The notes under the pieces are model-generated. The model did no database searches. It saw only the letters and a list, made by a program, of their open reading frames with translations, and had not been told where the DNA came from. Both the position numbers and the translations under genes were made by a program. Below, piece by piece: positions 53,957 through 62,866 of a stretch of DNA of 64,000 bases; the first letter of the stretch is position 1, and the number at the start of each line of letters is the position of its first letter. The DNA comes from Emticicia oligotrophica DSM 17448 (GTDB lineage Bacteria > Bacteroidota > Bacteroidia > Cytophagales > Spirosomataceae), in NCBI RefSeq assembly GCF_000263195.1, contig NC_018748.1, positions 1,116,001 to 1,180,000 of the forward strand, written 5' to 3'.

Positions 53957-55477
53957 ATGACCAAGAAAATCAAATCGGCACTTATTTCGGTTTATTACAA
54001 AGACGGTTTAGATAAAATCGTACAGTTGCTTCACGAACATGACGTCCAAATCTTTTCGACTGGTGGAACCCAAAGCTTTATCGAAAATATGGGCATTCCT
54101 GTAACAGCTGTAGAAGACCTTACCAGTTACCCTTCTATTTTTGGAGGGCGTGTAAAGACCCTTCACCCAAAGGTTTTCGGAGGTATTCTTTACCGTCGTG
54201 ACAACGAGGGCGATGTTCAAACTGCGGCTCAATTCGAAATTCCTTCGATTGACTTGGTAATTGTTGATTTATATCCATTTACAGAGACCGTTGCTTCGGG
54301 TGCGAGCGAAGAAGATATTATTGAGAAAATTGATATTGGCGGAATCTCATTGATTCGTGGGGCTGCAAAAAACTTCAACGATGTATTGATTGTTTCTTCG
54401 CGTGACCAGTACGATGATGTTTTCGAAATTTTAAAAGCAAAAGGTTGTGCAACTGACCTCGAAGATCGTCGTCGTTATGCCAAAGAAGGCTTCCAGATGA
54501 GTTCTAGCTACGATACAGCTATACACAATTATTTTGCTGATGATGTATATGCTTCAACACAAAGCTTTAATCTTTTACCTAAAAAGGTATTACGTTATGG
54601 CGAGAATCCTCATCAAGCAGCTACTTTCTATGGCGATTTAGACGCCATGTTTGAGCAAATCCATGGCAAAGAATTATCATATAATAATTTGATGGATGTT
54701 GAGGCTTGTGTACGCCTAATTGATGAGTTTAACGAAACATCTTTTGTTATCGTGAAGCACAACAACGCTTGTGGCGTAGCTTCGGCTGCTACAGCTAAAG
54801 ATGCTTATGTAAACGCATTGGCTTGCGACCCAGTTTCAGCTTTTGGGGGTGTAATTATTTCAAATGCTAATATTGATTTAGCTACTGCCGAAGAACTACA
54901 TAAATTATTCTTTGAGATTCTGATTGCTCCAAGCTTTGATGCAGATGCTTTAGAAATCTTGAAAAAGAAAAAAGACCGTCGATTACTTATCAGAAAACCA
55001 GTTGAAGTTAGTAAGAAGCAATTCCGTACTTTACTCAACGGCGTTTTAGAACAAGATAAAGATAATTCAATTGAAACTGCCGAAAACTTCACCGTTGCTA
55101 CTGAAAAAGCTCCAACACAAGAAGATATTAAGGCTTTAGAATTTGCCTTAAAGATTTGTAAACACTTAAAATCAAACAATGTGGTGTTGGCAAAAGATGG
55201 ACAAATGTTGGCTTGTGGTGTTGGTCAAACTTCACGTGTGGATGCCCTTAAACAAGCAATCGACAAAGCTGCAGCTTTTGGTTTCGACCTAAACGGAGCG
55301 GCAATGGCTTCTGAGGCGTTCTTCCCGTTTGCTGATTGCGTTGAGATTGCTCACAAAGCAGGTATCACAACAGTGGTTCAACCAGGTGGTTCGATTCGTG
55401 ATAAAGATTCGATTGATTATTGCAATGCTAATGGCCTTTCAATGGTAATGACTGGTGTAAGACATTTCTTGCATTAA
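53957..55477 (+). CDS. purH: Bifunctional AICAR transformylase / IMP cyclohydrolase
   Basis: A 506-residue enzyme that performs the last two steps of de novo IMP synthesis. The N-terminal cyclohydrolase (FSTGGTQSFIENMGIPV, SYPSIFGGRVKTLHPKVFGG) and the C-terminal transformylase (LSYNNLMDVEACVRLIDEF, VIVKHNNACGVA, DPVSAFGG) are both complete. The C-terminus TTVVQPGGSIRDKDSIDYCNANGLSMVMTGVRHFLH is typical. Monocistronic, followed by a strong shared terminator. Confidence 0.97.
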   Translation: MTKKIKSALISVYYKDGLDKIVQLLHEHDVQIFSTGGTQSFIENMGIPVTAVEDLTSYPSIFGGRVKTLHPKVFGGILYRRDNEGDVQTAAQFEIPSIDLVIVDLYPFTETVASGASEEDIIEKIDIGGISLIRGAAKNFNDVLIVSSRDQYDDVFEILKAKGCATDLEDRRRYAKEGFQMSSSYDTAIHNYFADDVYASTQSFNLLPKKVLRYGENPHQAATFYGDLDAMFEQIHGKELSYNNLMDVEACVRLIDEFNETSFVIVKHNNACGVASAATAKDAYVNALACDPVSAFGGVIISNANIDLATAEELHKLFFEILIAPSFDADALEILKKKKDRRLLIRKPVEVSKKQFRTLLNGVLEQDKDNSIETAENFTVATEKAPTQEDIKALEFALKICKHLKSNNVVLAKDGQMLACGVGQTSRVDALKQAIDKAAAFGFDLNGAAMASEAFFPFADCVEIAHKAGITTVVQPGGSIRDKDSIDYCNANGLSMVMTGVRHFLH

Positions 55478-55499
55478 GATTTATATGATAATTATTAGT

Positions 55500-55535
55500 A
55501 AAAAGCGAACCATTCTTTCGAATGGTTCGCTTTTT
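55500..55535. terminator. Bidirectional terminator between purH and the Gfo/Idh gene
   Basis: A 16-bp stem with A-tract/T-tract ends, AAAAAGCGAACCATTC (55500-55515/55520-55535), loop TTTC. It can serve both convergent genes. Confidence 0.85.
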
Positions 55536-55559
55536 TATATCAGTTTTTTTCTGAATCTA

Positions 55560-56705
55560 TCAGATATTCACCCAAGCTTCTTTACGGTGACTTTCGATAA
55601 TTCTTTCGCAAATAATCAACTCACGTAAACCATCAGCAAATGTTGGATACGTTGGATTTTCAGGTTGTTTTCCTGCTGCTACAGCGGCATAAACTTCTTT
55701 AAATAATTGCTTAGATGTATCTGGGAAACCTTCGTTATGACCACCAGGGAAGCTAATCAAGCTTTGAGCTTCACGATAGAACAACGATGGATCTTTCATC
55801 AATTGTTGGTTTGCACCATCACGTTTGCCAATCCACATTTCGTTTGGTTTTTCAGAGCACCATTCGAAATTAGAAACCGAACCAGAAATCTCAATATTCA
55901 AACGATTTTTACGTCCAGCCGAAACTTGGCTTACAGTTACGCTACCTTTAGCTCCGTTATCAAATCTTAAAAGTACACTTGCGTGGTCTTCTGTATTGAT
56001 TGGCACTTCTTGGTAATCAGATGGTTCAAGCATTTTACCAGAATAGGTTTCAATTGCTTTAAGTGGCTTCAAACGAGTTTTGTGTACAGTATTAAAATCG
56101 GCCATTACAGCAGTGATTTTTAAACCTGTAATATACTCAGTAACATCTAAAAGGTGCGAACCAATATCAGCAATGGCTCTTGAATCGCCTGATTTATCTG
56201 GTTCTAAACGCCAGTTGTAATCAGTTTGATAGAAAAGCCAATCTTGTAAATAGCTACCCATAATTGAGTAGATTTCGCCTAAATCACCTTTCTCACGCAT
56301 AGTTCTCATCTGACGAACCAGCGGATAATATCTTAAATTAAAGTGAACTGCATTCACTAAACCAGTTTCAGCAGCTAACTTTACTAATTCTTCAGCTTCT
56401 TCAATTTTAGTGGCTAAAGGTTTTTCGCATACTACGTGTTTGCCAGCCAACAAAAGAGCCTTCGATTGTGAGTAGTGCAAGAAATTTGGCGTACATACGT
56501 GTACACATTCAATTTCCGAATCTTTCAATAAATCTTCGAAAATATACGCACGCTCGATACCCAAAGAAGCTGCTTTGTCTTTCGCTAAATCAATGTTTGC
56601 TTCACATAGCCCTAAGACTTCAACATTTGGTAAACGACGGAGGGCTTCAATATGAGCTGGCCCGATAAAACCTGTGCCTACAACGGCAACTTTGATTTTT
56701 TTCAT
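55560..56705 (-). CDS. Gfo/Idh/MocA-family oxidoreductase
   Basis: A 381-residue cytoplasmic NAD(P)-dependent sugar or polyol dehydrogenase. Rossmann motif VVGTGFIGPAH (residues 9-19), intact EKP in GKHVVCEKPLATK, and DIGSHLLDVTEYITG near the catalytic His. Unlike the 1561 gene, the EKP lysine is present. It is directly downstream of the GntR/UTRA gene (105 bp, C/G-rich palindromes between). Substrate unknown. Confidence 0.9.
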   Translation of the reverse strand: MKKIKVAVVGTGFIGPAHIEALRRLPNVEVLGLCEANIDLAKDKAASLGIERAYIFEDLLKDSEIECVHVCTPNFLHYSQSKALLLAGKHVVCEKPLATKIEEAEELVKLAAETGLVNAVHFNLRYYPLVRQMRTMREKGDLGEIYSIMGSYLQDWLFYQTDYNWRLEPDKSGDSRAIADIGSHLLDVTEYITGLKITAVMADFNTVHKTRLKPLKAIETYSGKMLEPSDYQEVPINTEDHASVLLRFDNGAKGSVTVSQVSAGRKNRLNIEISGSVSNFEWCSEKPNEMWIGKRDGANQQLMKDPSLFYREAQSLISFPGGHNEGFPDTSKQLFKEVYAAVAAGKQPENPTYPTFADGLRELIICERIIESHRKEAWVNI

Positions 56706-56717
56706 GGTAAAACAAAC

Positions 56718-56806
56718 ACCCCCGCTCCTAAAAGGGGATAATTTTTAGTGAATAGATAAGATTAACAACCCCCTTTAGAGCAATCCGATGAGTTCGGCGG
56801 GGGGCT
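56718..56806. repeat. C/G-rich palindromes between gntR and the Gfo/Idh gene
   Basis: CCCCCGCTCCTAAAAGGGG at about 56718-56736 and a CCCCC...GGGGG pair at about 56769-56804 stand out in an AT-rich genome. A degenerate relative, CCCCCACTCCCTGAAGG, occurs at 13024-13040. They look like small dispersed repeats. Confidence 0.4.
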
Positions 56807-56810
56807 TATA

Positions 56811-57521
56811 TCAGTTAAAACTACTTATGGCAAATTTTTCAGTATTACAATAAATAGAGCTATACAAGAAAAAACCTTCAACTGAAGTTTTATACTTGCG
56901 TAACAGATGCAAAACTGGCGATTTTTGTTTAATTTTCAATAAACTAGCTGTTTCTTTATCGGCCGCAATCGCTCTTACTTCTTGGCTCATGCTTTGCACA
57001 TCTACATGGTATCTGATAAGCAAAGTTCGGAAAAGAGAGCCTTCTAACAAAGGTTCTTCAATGAAATTTGGCAAATTTTTATTTGGAATATAAGTTTGCT
57101 CAAACATCACTGGTGAATCTTCAACCAAACGCAAACGTTTAAAAAAAATAAAATCATCTTTAGCCTCACCTTCGAGCAATGGCATAAAAATCATATCATC
57201 TAGTGGCTTAAGTACAGGGCCTTCTAAAACCAAAGTTTTTCCGTGCCTATCGCTTGCAACCACTACCTCTGTCCAACCTTTTAATGAAAGCAATCCAAGT
57301 GATTTTCTACTGGCCGAAACAATGCTTCCTTTGCCATGCTGACGGGTGATATATCCTTCACGCACGAGTTCGTTTAGGGCTTGTCGCACGGTCATGCGGG
57401 TAGCACTAAACTCGCTACAAAGGTCATTTTCAGAAGGCAATAACCCACCTTCCTCATAAATACCCGAAGTGATTTTTTCTTTTAAATTAGCTTGAATTTG
57501 TCGATAAAGTGGTGTTTTCAT
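56811..57521 (-). CDS. GntR-family regulator with UTRA effector domain
   Basis: A 236-residue HutC-subfamily regulator: N-terminal winged helix-turn-helix (YRQIQANLKEKITSGIYEEGGLLPSENDLCSEFSATRMTVRQALNELVREGYITRQHGKGS, the family signature) and C-terminal UTRA domain (about 85-236). Two TTGTATAGACAA-type operators nearby (57782-57796 and 58761-58784) match the usual HutC-type site. It probably represses deoC and the divergent APC permease, perhaps with the Gfo/Idh gene. Effector unknown. Confidence 0.92.
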   Translation of the reverse strand: MKTPLYRQIQANLKEKITSGIYEEGGLLPSENDLCSEFSATRMTVRQALNELVREGYITRQHGKGSIVSASRKSLGLLSLKGWTEVVVASDRHGKTLVLEGPVLKPLDDMIFMPLLEGEAKDDFIFFKRLRLVEDSPVMFEQTYIPNKNLPNFIEEPLLEGSLFRTLLIRYHVDVQSMSQEVRAIAADKETASLLKIKQKSPVLHLLRKYKTSVEGFFLYSSIYCNTEKFAISSFN

Positions 57522-57651
57522 AAATAATGACCAATAAAGGCAGTATCAGAATTTAGAACTTTAATAGTTTGTAATATTCAAAAACTCATAAAAGACACCA
57601 AACTTTCATTGAATTTATTTTGAGAGTTCTTTATTAATATTACAAAAAATG

Positions 57652-57683
57652 AAAAAAGGCATTTAGGAACCCCAAATGCCTTT
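57652..57683 (-). terminator. Terminator-like hairpin between deoC and gntR
   Basis: A 10-bp stem, AAAGGCATTT (57655-57664/57674-57683), with six A on the 5' side that become a U-run on the minus strand. Confidence 0.6.
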
Positions 57684-57781
57684 CCAAGACGAAAATACTT
57701 TAACCTATGATGAATAAACCCGATAATCGGGGTACTCAAATTCTTTAAGATTTCTAACGAAATCAATATATATTTTTATAC

Positions 57782-57796
57782 AACTTGTATAGACAA
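57782..57796. promoter_or_regulatory. GntR/HutC-type operator copy 1
   Basis: AACTTGTATAGACAA is identical in core to the palindromic site at 58761-58784 and lies between deoC and gntR, upstream of a hairpin-terminator unit. Confidence 0.55.
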
Positions 57797-57964
57797 CATC
57801 AAAATTGTTTACAAAAGAAATTAAAAAACGCTATCTAGGCAAGCATTTTAAATGTTTTTTTTACAATTAACCTTTACGAAACATAAAATAGTCAAAAAAG
57901 TATTATTTTATTTCAAAAAATGTTAATTCTTGACACAATTCAAAGGGTCTAATTACTCCTTTCT

Positions 57965-58717
57965 TTAATAACCAATTGTTGAGTCTTTAACATTCTCTGA
58001 AACTAATCCTAAACGCTTTTTTGCATCTTCGATGATGGTTGCCGTAGCAGTTGCTCCAAGGCGAGTGACTCCTATATCCATTACTTTCAAAAGCCCATCA
58101 AGGGTTCGAACCCCTCCTGCCGCTTTAATTTGTACATTCTCTGAAGAATATTTACGCATCAACAATAAATCATGTTCGGTGGCTCCTTTATAGTTATAGT
58201 CGCCATTGGCTTGTTTGACATAGCCGTATCCAGTAGAGGTTTTTACGAACTCCACCCCTACAATGCTACATATTTTACATAGTTTTATTTTTAGTTTATC
58301 CTTTGGTAGAAAATCATTCTCGAAAATCACTTTTAATATTGCTCCATGTTTATGGCTTTCCTTTAAAATAGCATTGATTTCTTTCTTTACATATCGCCAA
58401 TCTTCCGATAAAACTTTCCCAACATTTACAACCATGTCTATTTCAGTAGCTCCATCTTTACAAGCTTGACGTGTTTCGGACACTTTCTGTTGGATAGTAC
58501 TGCTTCCATGCGGAAAACCTACTACTGTACACACTTTCACATCAGAATCTTTCAGAAGCTCGTTAGCTTGCTTCACAAAATATGGTTTAATACACACTGT
58601 GGCCACATCATAATGCTTGGCTAACTCACAACCTGCAATCAAATCAGCATCTGTCATGGTTGGATGAAGCAAGGAATGGTCAATCATTTTGGCAATTTGG
58701 TGGAGAGAATACTTCAT
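57965..58717 (-). CDS. deoC: Deoxyribose-phosphate aldolase
   Basis: A 250-residue class I aldolase that splits 2-deoxyribose-5-phosphate into glyceraldehyde-3-phosphate and acetaldehyde. The Schiff-base lysine is Lys159 in FVKTSTGYG, with proton-relay Lys198 in KAAGGVRT and Asp94. Family length fits. A strong GntR operator overlaps its promoter: TACTTTTG -7 element at 58748-58755 (minus) next to the 58761-58784 palindrome. It therefore appears to be the main target of the adjacent regulator. Confidence 0.96.
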   Translation of the reverse strand: MKYSLHQIAKMIDHSLLHPTMTDADLIAGCELAKHYDVATVCIKPYFVKQANELLKDSDVKVCTVVGFPHGSSTIQQKVSETRQACKDGATEIDMVVNVGKVLSEDWRYVKKEINAILKESHKHGAILKVIFENDFLPKDKLKIKLCKICSIVGVEFVKTSTGYGYVKQANGDYNYKGATEHDLLLMRKYSSENVQIKAAGGVRTLDGLLKVMDIGVTRLGATATATIIEDAKKRLGLVSENVKDSTIGY

Positions 58718-58747
58718 GTTTCTAAGATAAGTTTATATAAATAAAAA

Positions 58748-58784
58748 CAAAAGTAAAAAACTCAACTTGTCTATACAAGTTGAG
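58748..58784 (-). promoter_or_regulatory. deoC promoter with overlapping 24-bp GntR operator
   Basis: The minus-strand -7 element TACTTTTG (58748-58755) is preceded by a 24-bp inverted repeat with perfect 10-bp arms, CTCAACTTGT, around CTAT (58761-58784). The palindrome lies between the -7 element and the -33 region, so a bound repressor would block the promoter. The site also faces the APC permease on the other strand. Confidence 0.65.
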
Positions 58785-59000
58785 TCGAAATATTTTTTAT
58801 AATATCCAAAATTTACATTTATAGGAGGCTTTTCTAAAAACACACTTAATAAATAATTAGATGCGAAAACAACAGTATTAAGGTTTTTTTAATAGTTTTG
58901 GAAAGTATTCATCAAAAACTATTAGTCCACAGGCGATAATTAATTACTAAGATTGATTATTTTGCTTTCAACTGCAAACCTAAACTTACTAAAATCATAT

Positions 59001-60656
59001 ATGAATAATTCTCTTTTTAGAAGAAAAGACGTAGGTCAAGCCATCAAAGAAACCGAAGAACGTGAAAGCGAGCACTCTCTTGCCAAAATATTGGGGGTGA
59101 GAGATTTAACACTTCTCGGAATTGCCGCTATCATTGGAGCAGGAATTTTTAGTACAATCGGATTAGCCAGTTTCAACGGTGGTCCTGCTGTATCCTTATT
59201 ATTTGTTTTTGTCGCAATTGCCTGTGTTTTCACCGCACTCAGCTATGCTCAATTTGCTTCGATGGTTCCTGTGAGTGGAAGTGCTTATACTTACGCATAC
59301 GTTTCATTCGGAGAAGTTTTAGCATGGATAATTGGTTGGGCCTTGATTCTCGAATACGCCGTATCAAATATGGTAGTAGCAATTTCATGGTCAAGCTATT
59401 TTACTTCTATGCTTGAAGGTTTTGGCATCCATTTCCCTACTTGGTTAGCCGTAGATTACACCACAGCTAAAGAAGCATTCGAGGCCGTACAAGCGGGAGG
59501 TAGCGATATTAACCAAGGAACAAAAACCTTAGCCACTGCTTTTCAAGAAGCTCCAAGCTTGGGCTTTTTAAAAATTATCTTTAATCTTCCTGCGGGTTTA
59601 ATTACTGTTCTGATAACCTCTCTTTGTTATATTGGTATTAAGGAATCACGCAATGCCAGCAATTTTTTGGTTGGTTTAAAATTACTCGTAATACTTTTAG
59701 TGATTGTAGCAGGCGTTTTTTATGTGAAACCTGCCAATTGGTCGCCGTTTGCACCGAATGGCGTTCAAGGCGTTCTGAGTGGTGTAGCAGCTGTATTCTT
59801 TGCATTTATAGGTTTTGATTCGATTTCAACTACGGCCGAAGAAGCAAAGAACCCCCAACGCGATTTACCACGTGCCATGATTTTGTGCTTGATTATTTGT
59901 ACAATTCTCTACGTATTGATTTCATTGGTACTCACGGGAATGGTTAATTATACCGAATTAAACGTAGCTGACCCTTTGGCTTATGTTTTCTCAAAAGTTG
60001 GTTTCGATGCAGTAGCTGGTATTATCTCTGTAAGTGCCGTAGTGGCAATTACGAGTGCATTATTAGCCTATCAGATTGGTCAGCCACGTATTTGGATGAC
60101 GATGAGTCGTGATGGACTTCTAGGAAAGAAATTTGGCGAAATTCACCCGAAATTTAAAACACCAAGTTTTGCCACAATTATCACTGGAATATTGGTGGCC
60201 GTTCCTTCTTTGTTTTTCAAAATGAGCTTCTTCGTTGACTTAACGAGTGTGGGAACATTCTTTGCTTTTATTTTGGTTTGTGCGGGGGTTTTATACCTCG
60301 ATGTCAAAGGATTGAGCAAAGATGCTAAATTCAAGATTCCATACATTAACGCTAAATATTTGTGTGGTATTCTGATGCTCGGAGCTTTGTATTTTACTTA
60401 TTCACAAGGTAATGTGGTGCAGCATTTAGAAGAAAAACCCTTGCTAATGGTATTTTGGCTAGTTTGGGCTAGCTTATCAGTGATGAGTTTCAAATATAAT
60501 TTTTCTTTACTCCCAATCTTTGGTATATTAACCAACCTTTACTTAATGACTGAATTAGGCTGGTCTAACTGGCGAATGTTTATCATCTGGATGGTTATTG
60601 GTTTAGTAATTTACTTTGCTTATGGCTATAAAAATAGTAAATTAGCAAAAGAGTAA
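59001..60656 (+). CDS. APC-superfamily amino acid permease (CAT-like)
   Basis: A 551-residue inner-membrane transporter beginning at the ATG at 59001 (MNNSLFRRKDVGQAIKETEERES); 16 more codons are possible upstream. It has about 13 helices, the TM1 signature LLGIAAIIGAGIFSTIG and FFAFIGFDSISTTAEEAKNPQRDLPRAM in TM6-7. A loop of about 60 residues precedes TM4. CAT-type relatives carry cationic or branched amino acids. It is divergent from deoC and shares its operator region, so co-regulation by the GntR protein is likely. Confidence 0.92.
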   Translation: MNNSLFRRKDVGQAIKETEERESEHSLAKILGVRDLTLLGIAAIIGAGIFSTIGLASFNGGPAVSLLFVFVAIACVFTALSYAQFASMVPVSGSAYTYAYVSFGEVLAWIIGWALILEYAVSNMVVAISWSSYFTSMLEGFGIHFPTWLAVDYTTAKEAFEAVQAGGSDINQGTKTLATAFQEAPSLGFLKIIFNLPAGLITVLITSLCYIGIKESRNASNFLVGLKLLVILLVIVAGVFYVKPANWSPFAPNGVQGVLSGVAAVFFAFIGFDSISTTAEEAKNPQRDLPRAMILCLIICTILYVLISLVLTGMVNYTELNVADPLAYVFSKVGFDAVAGIISVSAVVAITSALLAYQIGQPRIWMTMSRDGLLGKKFGEIHPKFKTPSFATIITGILVAVPSLFFKMSFFVDLTSVGTFFAFILVCAGVLYLDVKGLSKDAKFKIPYINAKYLCGILMLGALYFTYSQGNVVQHLEEKPLLMVFWLVWASLSVMSFKYNFSLLPIFGILTNLYLMTELGWSNWRMFIIWMVIGLVIYFAYGYKNSKLAKE

Positions 60657-60705
60657 ATTTACATACCATTAGATTAGGTGAGATGAGATAATCTACCTGA
60701 GAGAT

Positions 60706-61275
60706 ATGAATGCAATAGCGAAACATTCAAAATATAGGCTCGGCGGAAAACAGGTTACGAAGAAAATTCCGCAACCTAAGTTACTTACGTATGAAAATTA
60801 CGTAAAGTTAACACCACCCAATAGTGGGAATTTTGAACGACTCAACGGCAGAATATTTTTTATATCATCACCTAAACCACGACACCAACGAATCAGTCTT
60901 CGATTAAGCTACTATCTTGGAGGATTTATTATTGAAAATAATCTTGAAGAATTATTCGCCGCTCCAATGGATGTGCTGTTTACGCCTCATGATACTTTTC
61001 AACCTGATTTACTCTTTATTACAAAAGACAGGCTCAGTATCATTGGTGAAAATAAAATTGAAGGAACTCCAGATTTAGTTATTGAAATTCTTTCTCCTTC
61101 AAACGATGCCAATGAAGCGGAACGCCGCCCGATGTCCTACAAAAGACATATTTATGAAAGTAAAGGCGTGAAAGAATACTGGCTCATCAATATTGAAAAC
61201 CAAACATTGACACTCTATAAACAAACAGATAATGAGCTCCGCTGGCAAAGCGACTTTCAAAAAAACAAACATTAA
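60706..61275 (+). CDS. Uma2-family endonuclease-like protein with C-terminal frameshift
   Basis: A 189-residue Uma2 (DUF820) restriction-endonuclease-fold protein: FERLNGRIFFISSPKPRHQ, FQPDLLFITKD, GTPDLVIEILSPSND and GVKEYWLINIENQ carry the PD-(D/E)xK-type core. The family normally ends in a PGF-x-LDL-x-LF-like peptide, here absent: the frame stops at 61275, after a CAA AAA AAC run. In the -1 frame the missing tail is intact (SEIITGFELDLSIIFE) and stops at 61328. A lost A in an 8-A run, or -1 slippage on the A-AAA-AAC heptamer, would join them. Function of Uma2 is debated. Confidence 0.8.
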   Translation: MNAIAKHSKYRLGGKQVTKKIPQPKLLTYENYVKLTPPNSGNFERLNGRIFFISSPKPRHQRISLRLSYYLGGFIIENNLEELFAAPMDVLFTPHDTFQPDLLFITKDRLSIIGENKIEGTPDLVIEILSPSNDANEAERRPMSYKRHIYESKGVKEYWLINIENQTLTLYKQTDNELRWQSDFQKNKH

Positions 61276-61364
61276 AATCAGAAATAATTACTGGATTTGA
61301 GTTAGATTTAAGCATAATATTTGAATAATTTATTCCCATTAACAAACCCTAACCTTCTACAATT

Positions 61365-62810
61365 TTGGCAAATTTCAAAAAAGAAATCAAGCTATACGAT
61401 GCCGTTATGCTGGTATCGGGCTCAATGATTGGCTCTGGTATTTTTATCGTTAGTGCCGATGTGGCACGTCAGGTTGGTTCTACTGGCTGGCTATTGGCTT
61501 CATGGCTATTGGCGGGTGTATTGACCATGCTCGGAGCATTATGCTACGGAGAACTAACCGCCATGTTTCCTCAAGCAGGTGGACAGTACGTTTTTCTACA
61601 AAAAGCATACGGAAAACTTACAGGATTTCTCTATGGCTGGTCGTTTTTCGCAGTAATTCAAACAGGTACTATTGCAGCAGTTGCAGTTGCCTTTGCGAAG
61701 TACTCAGGAGTATTATTTCCAGAAATTATTAGTGACAAACACGAGTTTTTCGCCTTGGGAGATACCTCCTTTAAACTTACTTCGCAACGCCTCTTGGCTA
61801 TTGTGAGTATCATCATTCTGACCTACGCCAATACCAGAGGTGTAAAAGAAGGCAAAATCATTCAAAATATATTTAGTACAACAAAGCTTGGAGCCATTGC
61901 GATGTTAATCATCTTAGGCTCTATTCTCGGAGCGAATAGTGATGTAATTGCTCAAAACTTTTCAAACCTTTTTGAGGCTACAAATACTGTCAAAATTGAT
62001 GGGCAATGGGTAACTACCGCTATCGGAGGTTTTGGAATTATATTGGCTTTAGGTGTGACGCAAGTAGGAACATTATTTTCGAGCGATGCTTGGAATGGAC
62101 TTACTTTTGCGGGAGATGAAGTAGTAAATCCACAAAAAACGATTCCAAGAGGATTGATGATTGGAACTATCTTAGTAACAGCTCTATACTTACTTATGAA
62201 TATCACGTACCTGTGCATTTTGCCCATGAAAGGCAATCCTGAAGGAGCTGATGTAATGAGTCGAGGAATTCAGTTTGCCTCAGAAGATAGGGTTGCTGCT
62301 GCTGCTGCACAAGTAATTGGTGGACAAGGCTTTTCGGTAGTTGTGGCAATACTGATTATGATTTCAACTTTCGGCTGTAATAATGGGCTGATTCTTTCGG
62401 GAGCACGTGTATATTATACAATGGCGAAAGATGGTTTATTCTTCAAGAATTTTGGACAATTAAGCGAAGCAGGTGTGCCTAAAAATGCACTTTGGTGGCA
62501 ATGTTTCTGGGCCAGCTTCCTTTGTTTAACTGGAAAATATGGCGATTTGCTCGATTATCTCATGGGTGTAGTTATTCTTTTCTATGCCTTTACTATTTAC
62601 GGAATCTTTATTTTACGTAAAAAACTACCTGATGTCGAACGTCCAATTAAAGCACCTGGCTACCCAATTTTACCAATGCTTTATGTAATCGTGGCTTCAA
62701 TCATCGTATTGATATTAGTGAAAGAAAAACCACAATTTACTTATCCAGGTCTTGGAATTGTGGCAATCGGAATTCCAGTATATTTCTGGTTCAATAGTAA
62801 GAAAGAATAA
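61365..62810 (+). CDS. APC-superfamily amino acid permease (TTG start)
   Basis: A 481-residue transporter of about 12 helices. TM1 region is MLVSGSMIGSGIFIVSADVARQVG, and later motifs match APC family (FAGDEVVNPQKTIPRGLMIGTI). The best start is the TTG at 61365, since an ATG at the right distance is absent and the in-frame stop lies 15 bases upstream; the first downstream Met (residue 15) would truncate TM1. The two APC permeases are separate paralogues with a Uma2 gene between. Confidence 0.9.
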   Translation: MANFKKEIKLYDAVMLVSGSMIGSGIFIVSADVARQVGSTGWLLASWLLAGVLTMLGALCYGELTAMFPQAGGQYVFLQKAYGKLTGFLYGWSFFAVIQTGTIAAVAVAFAKYSGVLFPEIISDKHEFFALGDTSFKLTSQRLLAIVSIIILTYANTRGVKEGKIIQNIFSTTKLGAIAMLIILGSILGANSDVIAQNFSNLFEATNTVKIDGQWVTTAIGGFGIILALGVTQVGTLFSSDAWNGLTFAGDEVVNPQKTIPRGLMIGTILVTALYLLMNITYLCILPMKGNPEGADVMSRGIQFASEDRVAAAAAQVIGGQGFSVVVAILIMISTFGCNNGLILSGARVYYTMAKDGLFFKNFGQLSEAGVPKNALWWQCFWASFLCLTGKYGDLLDYLMGVVILFYAFTIYGIFILRKKLPDVERPIKAPGYPILPMLYVIVASIIVLILVKEKPQFTYPGLGIVAIGIPVYFWFNSKKE

Positions 62811-62816
62811 ATGCTT

Positions 62817-62857
62817 AGCCCATAGCTTTTAGGATTTAATTCTAAAGGCTATGGGCT
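62817..62857 (+). terminator. Terminator of the second APC permease gene
   Basis: A 15-bp stem with one G-U pair, AGCCCATAGCTTTTA (62817-62831/62843-62857), but no clear U-run. It lies 7 bp after the stop and 10 bp before the next start. Confidence 0.55.
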
Positions 62858-62866
62858 TATATTATT

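Larger units (their letters stand above)
57522..57964. other. Gap between gntR and deoC (443 bp)
   Basis: Holds a terminator-like hairpin (57655-57683), a short CCCGATAATCGGG palindrome (about 57719-57732), and an operator copy at 57782-57796. A 62-codon reading frame in it (57578-57766, minus) has no family features. The arrangement may be a short regulated transcript; see findings. Confidence 0.5.

Noticed and set aside
57131-57141. A CAAACGTTT string resembling the SusC operator
   Set aside because: It lies inside the gntR coding region, lacks the final G and the flanking context, and fits the codons of its protein.
57578-57766. A 62-codon frame in the gntR-deoC gap (minus)
   Set aside because: No start context, no family features, and it overlaps a terminator hairpin.
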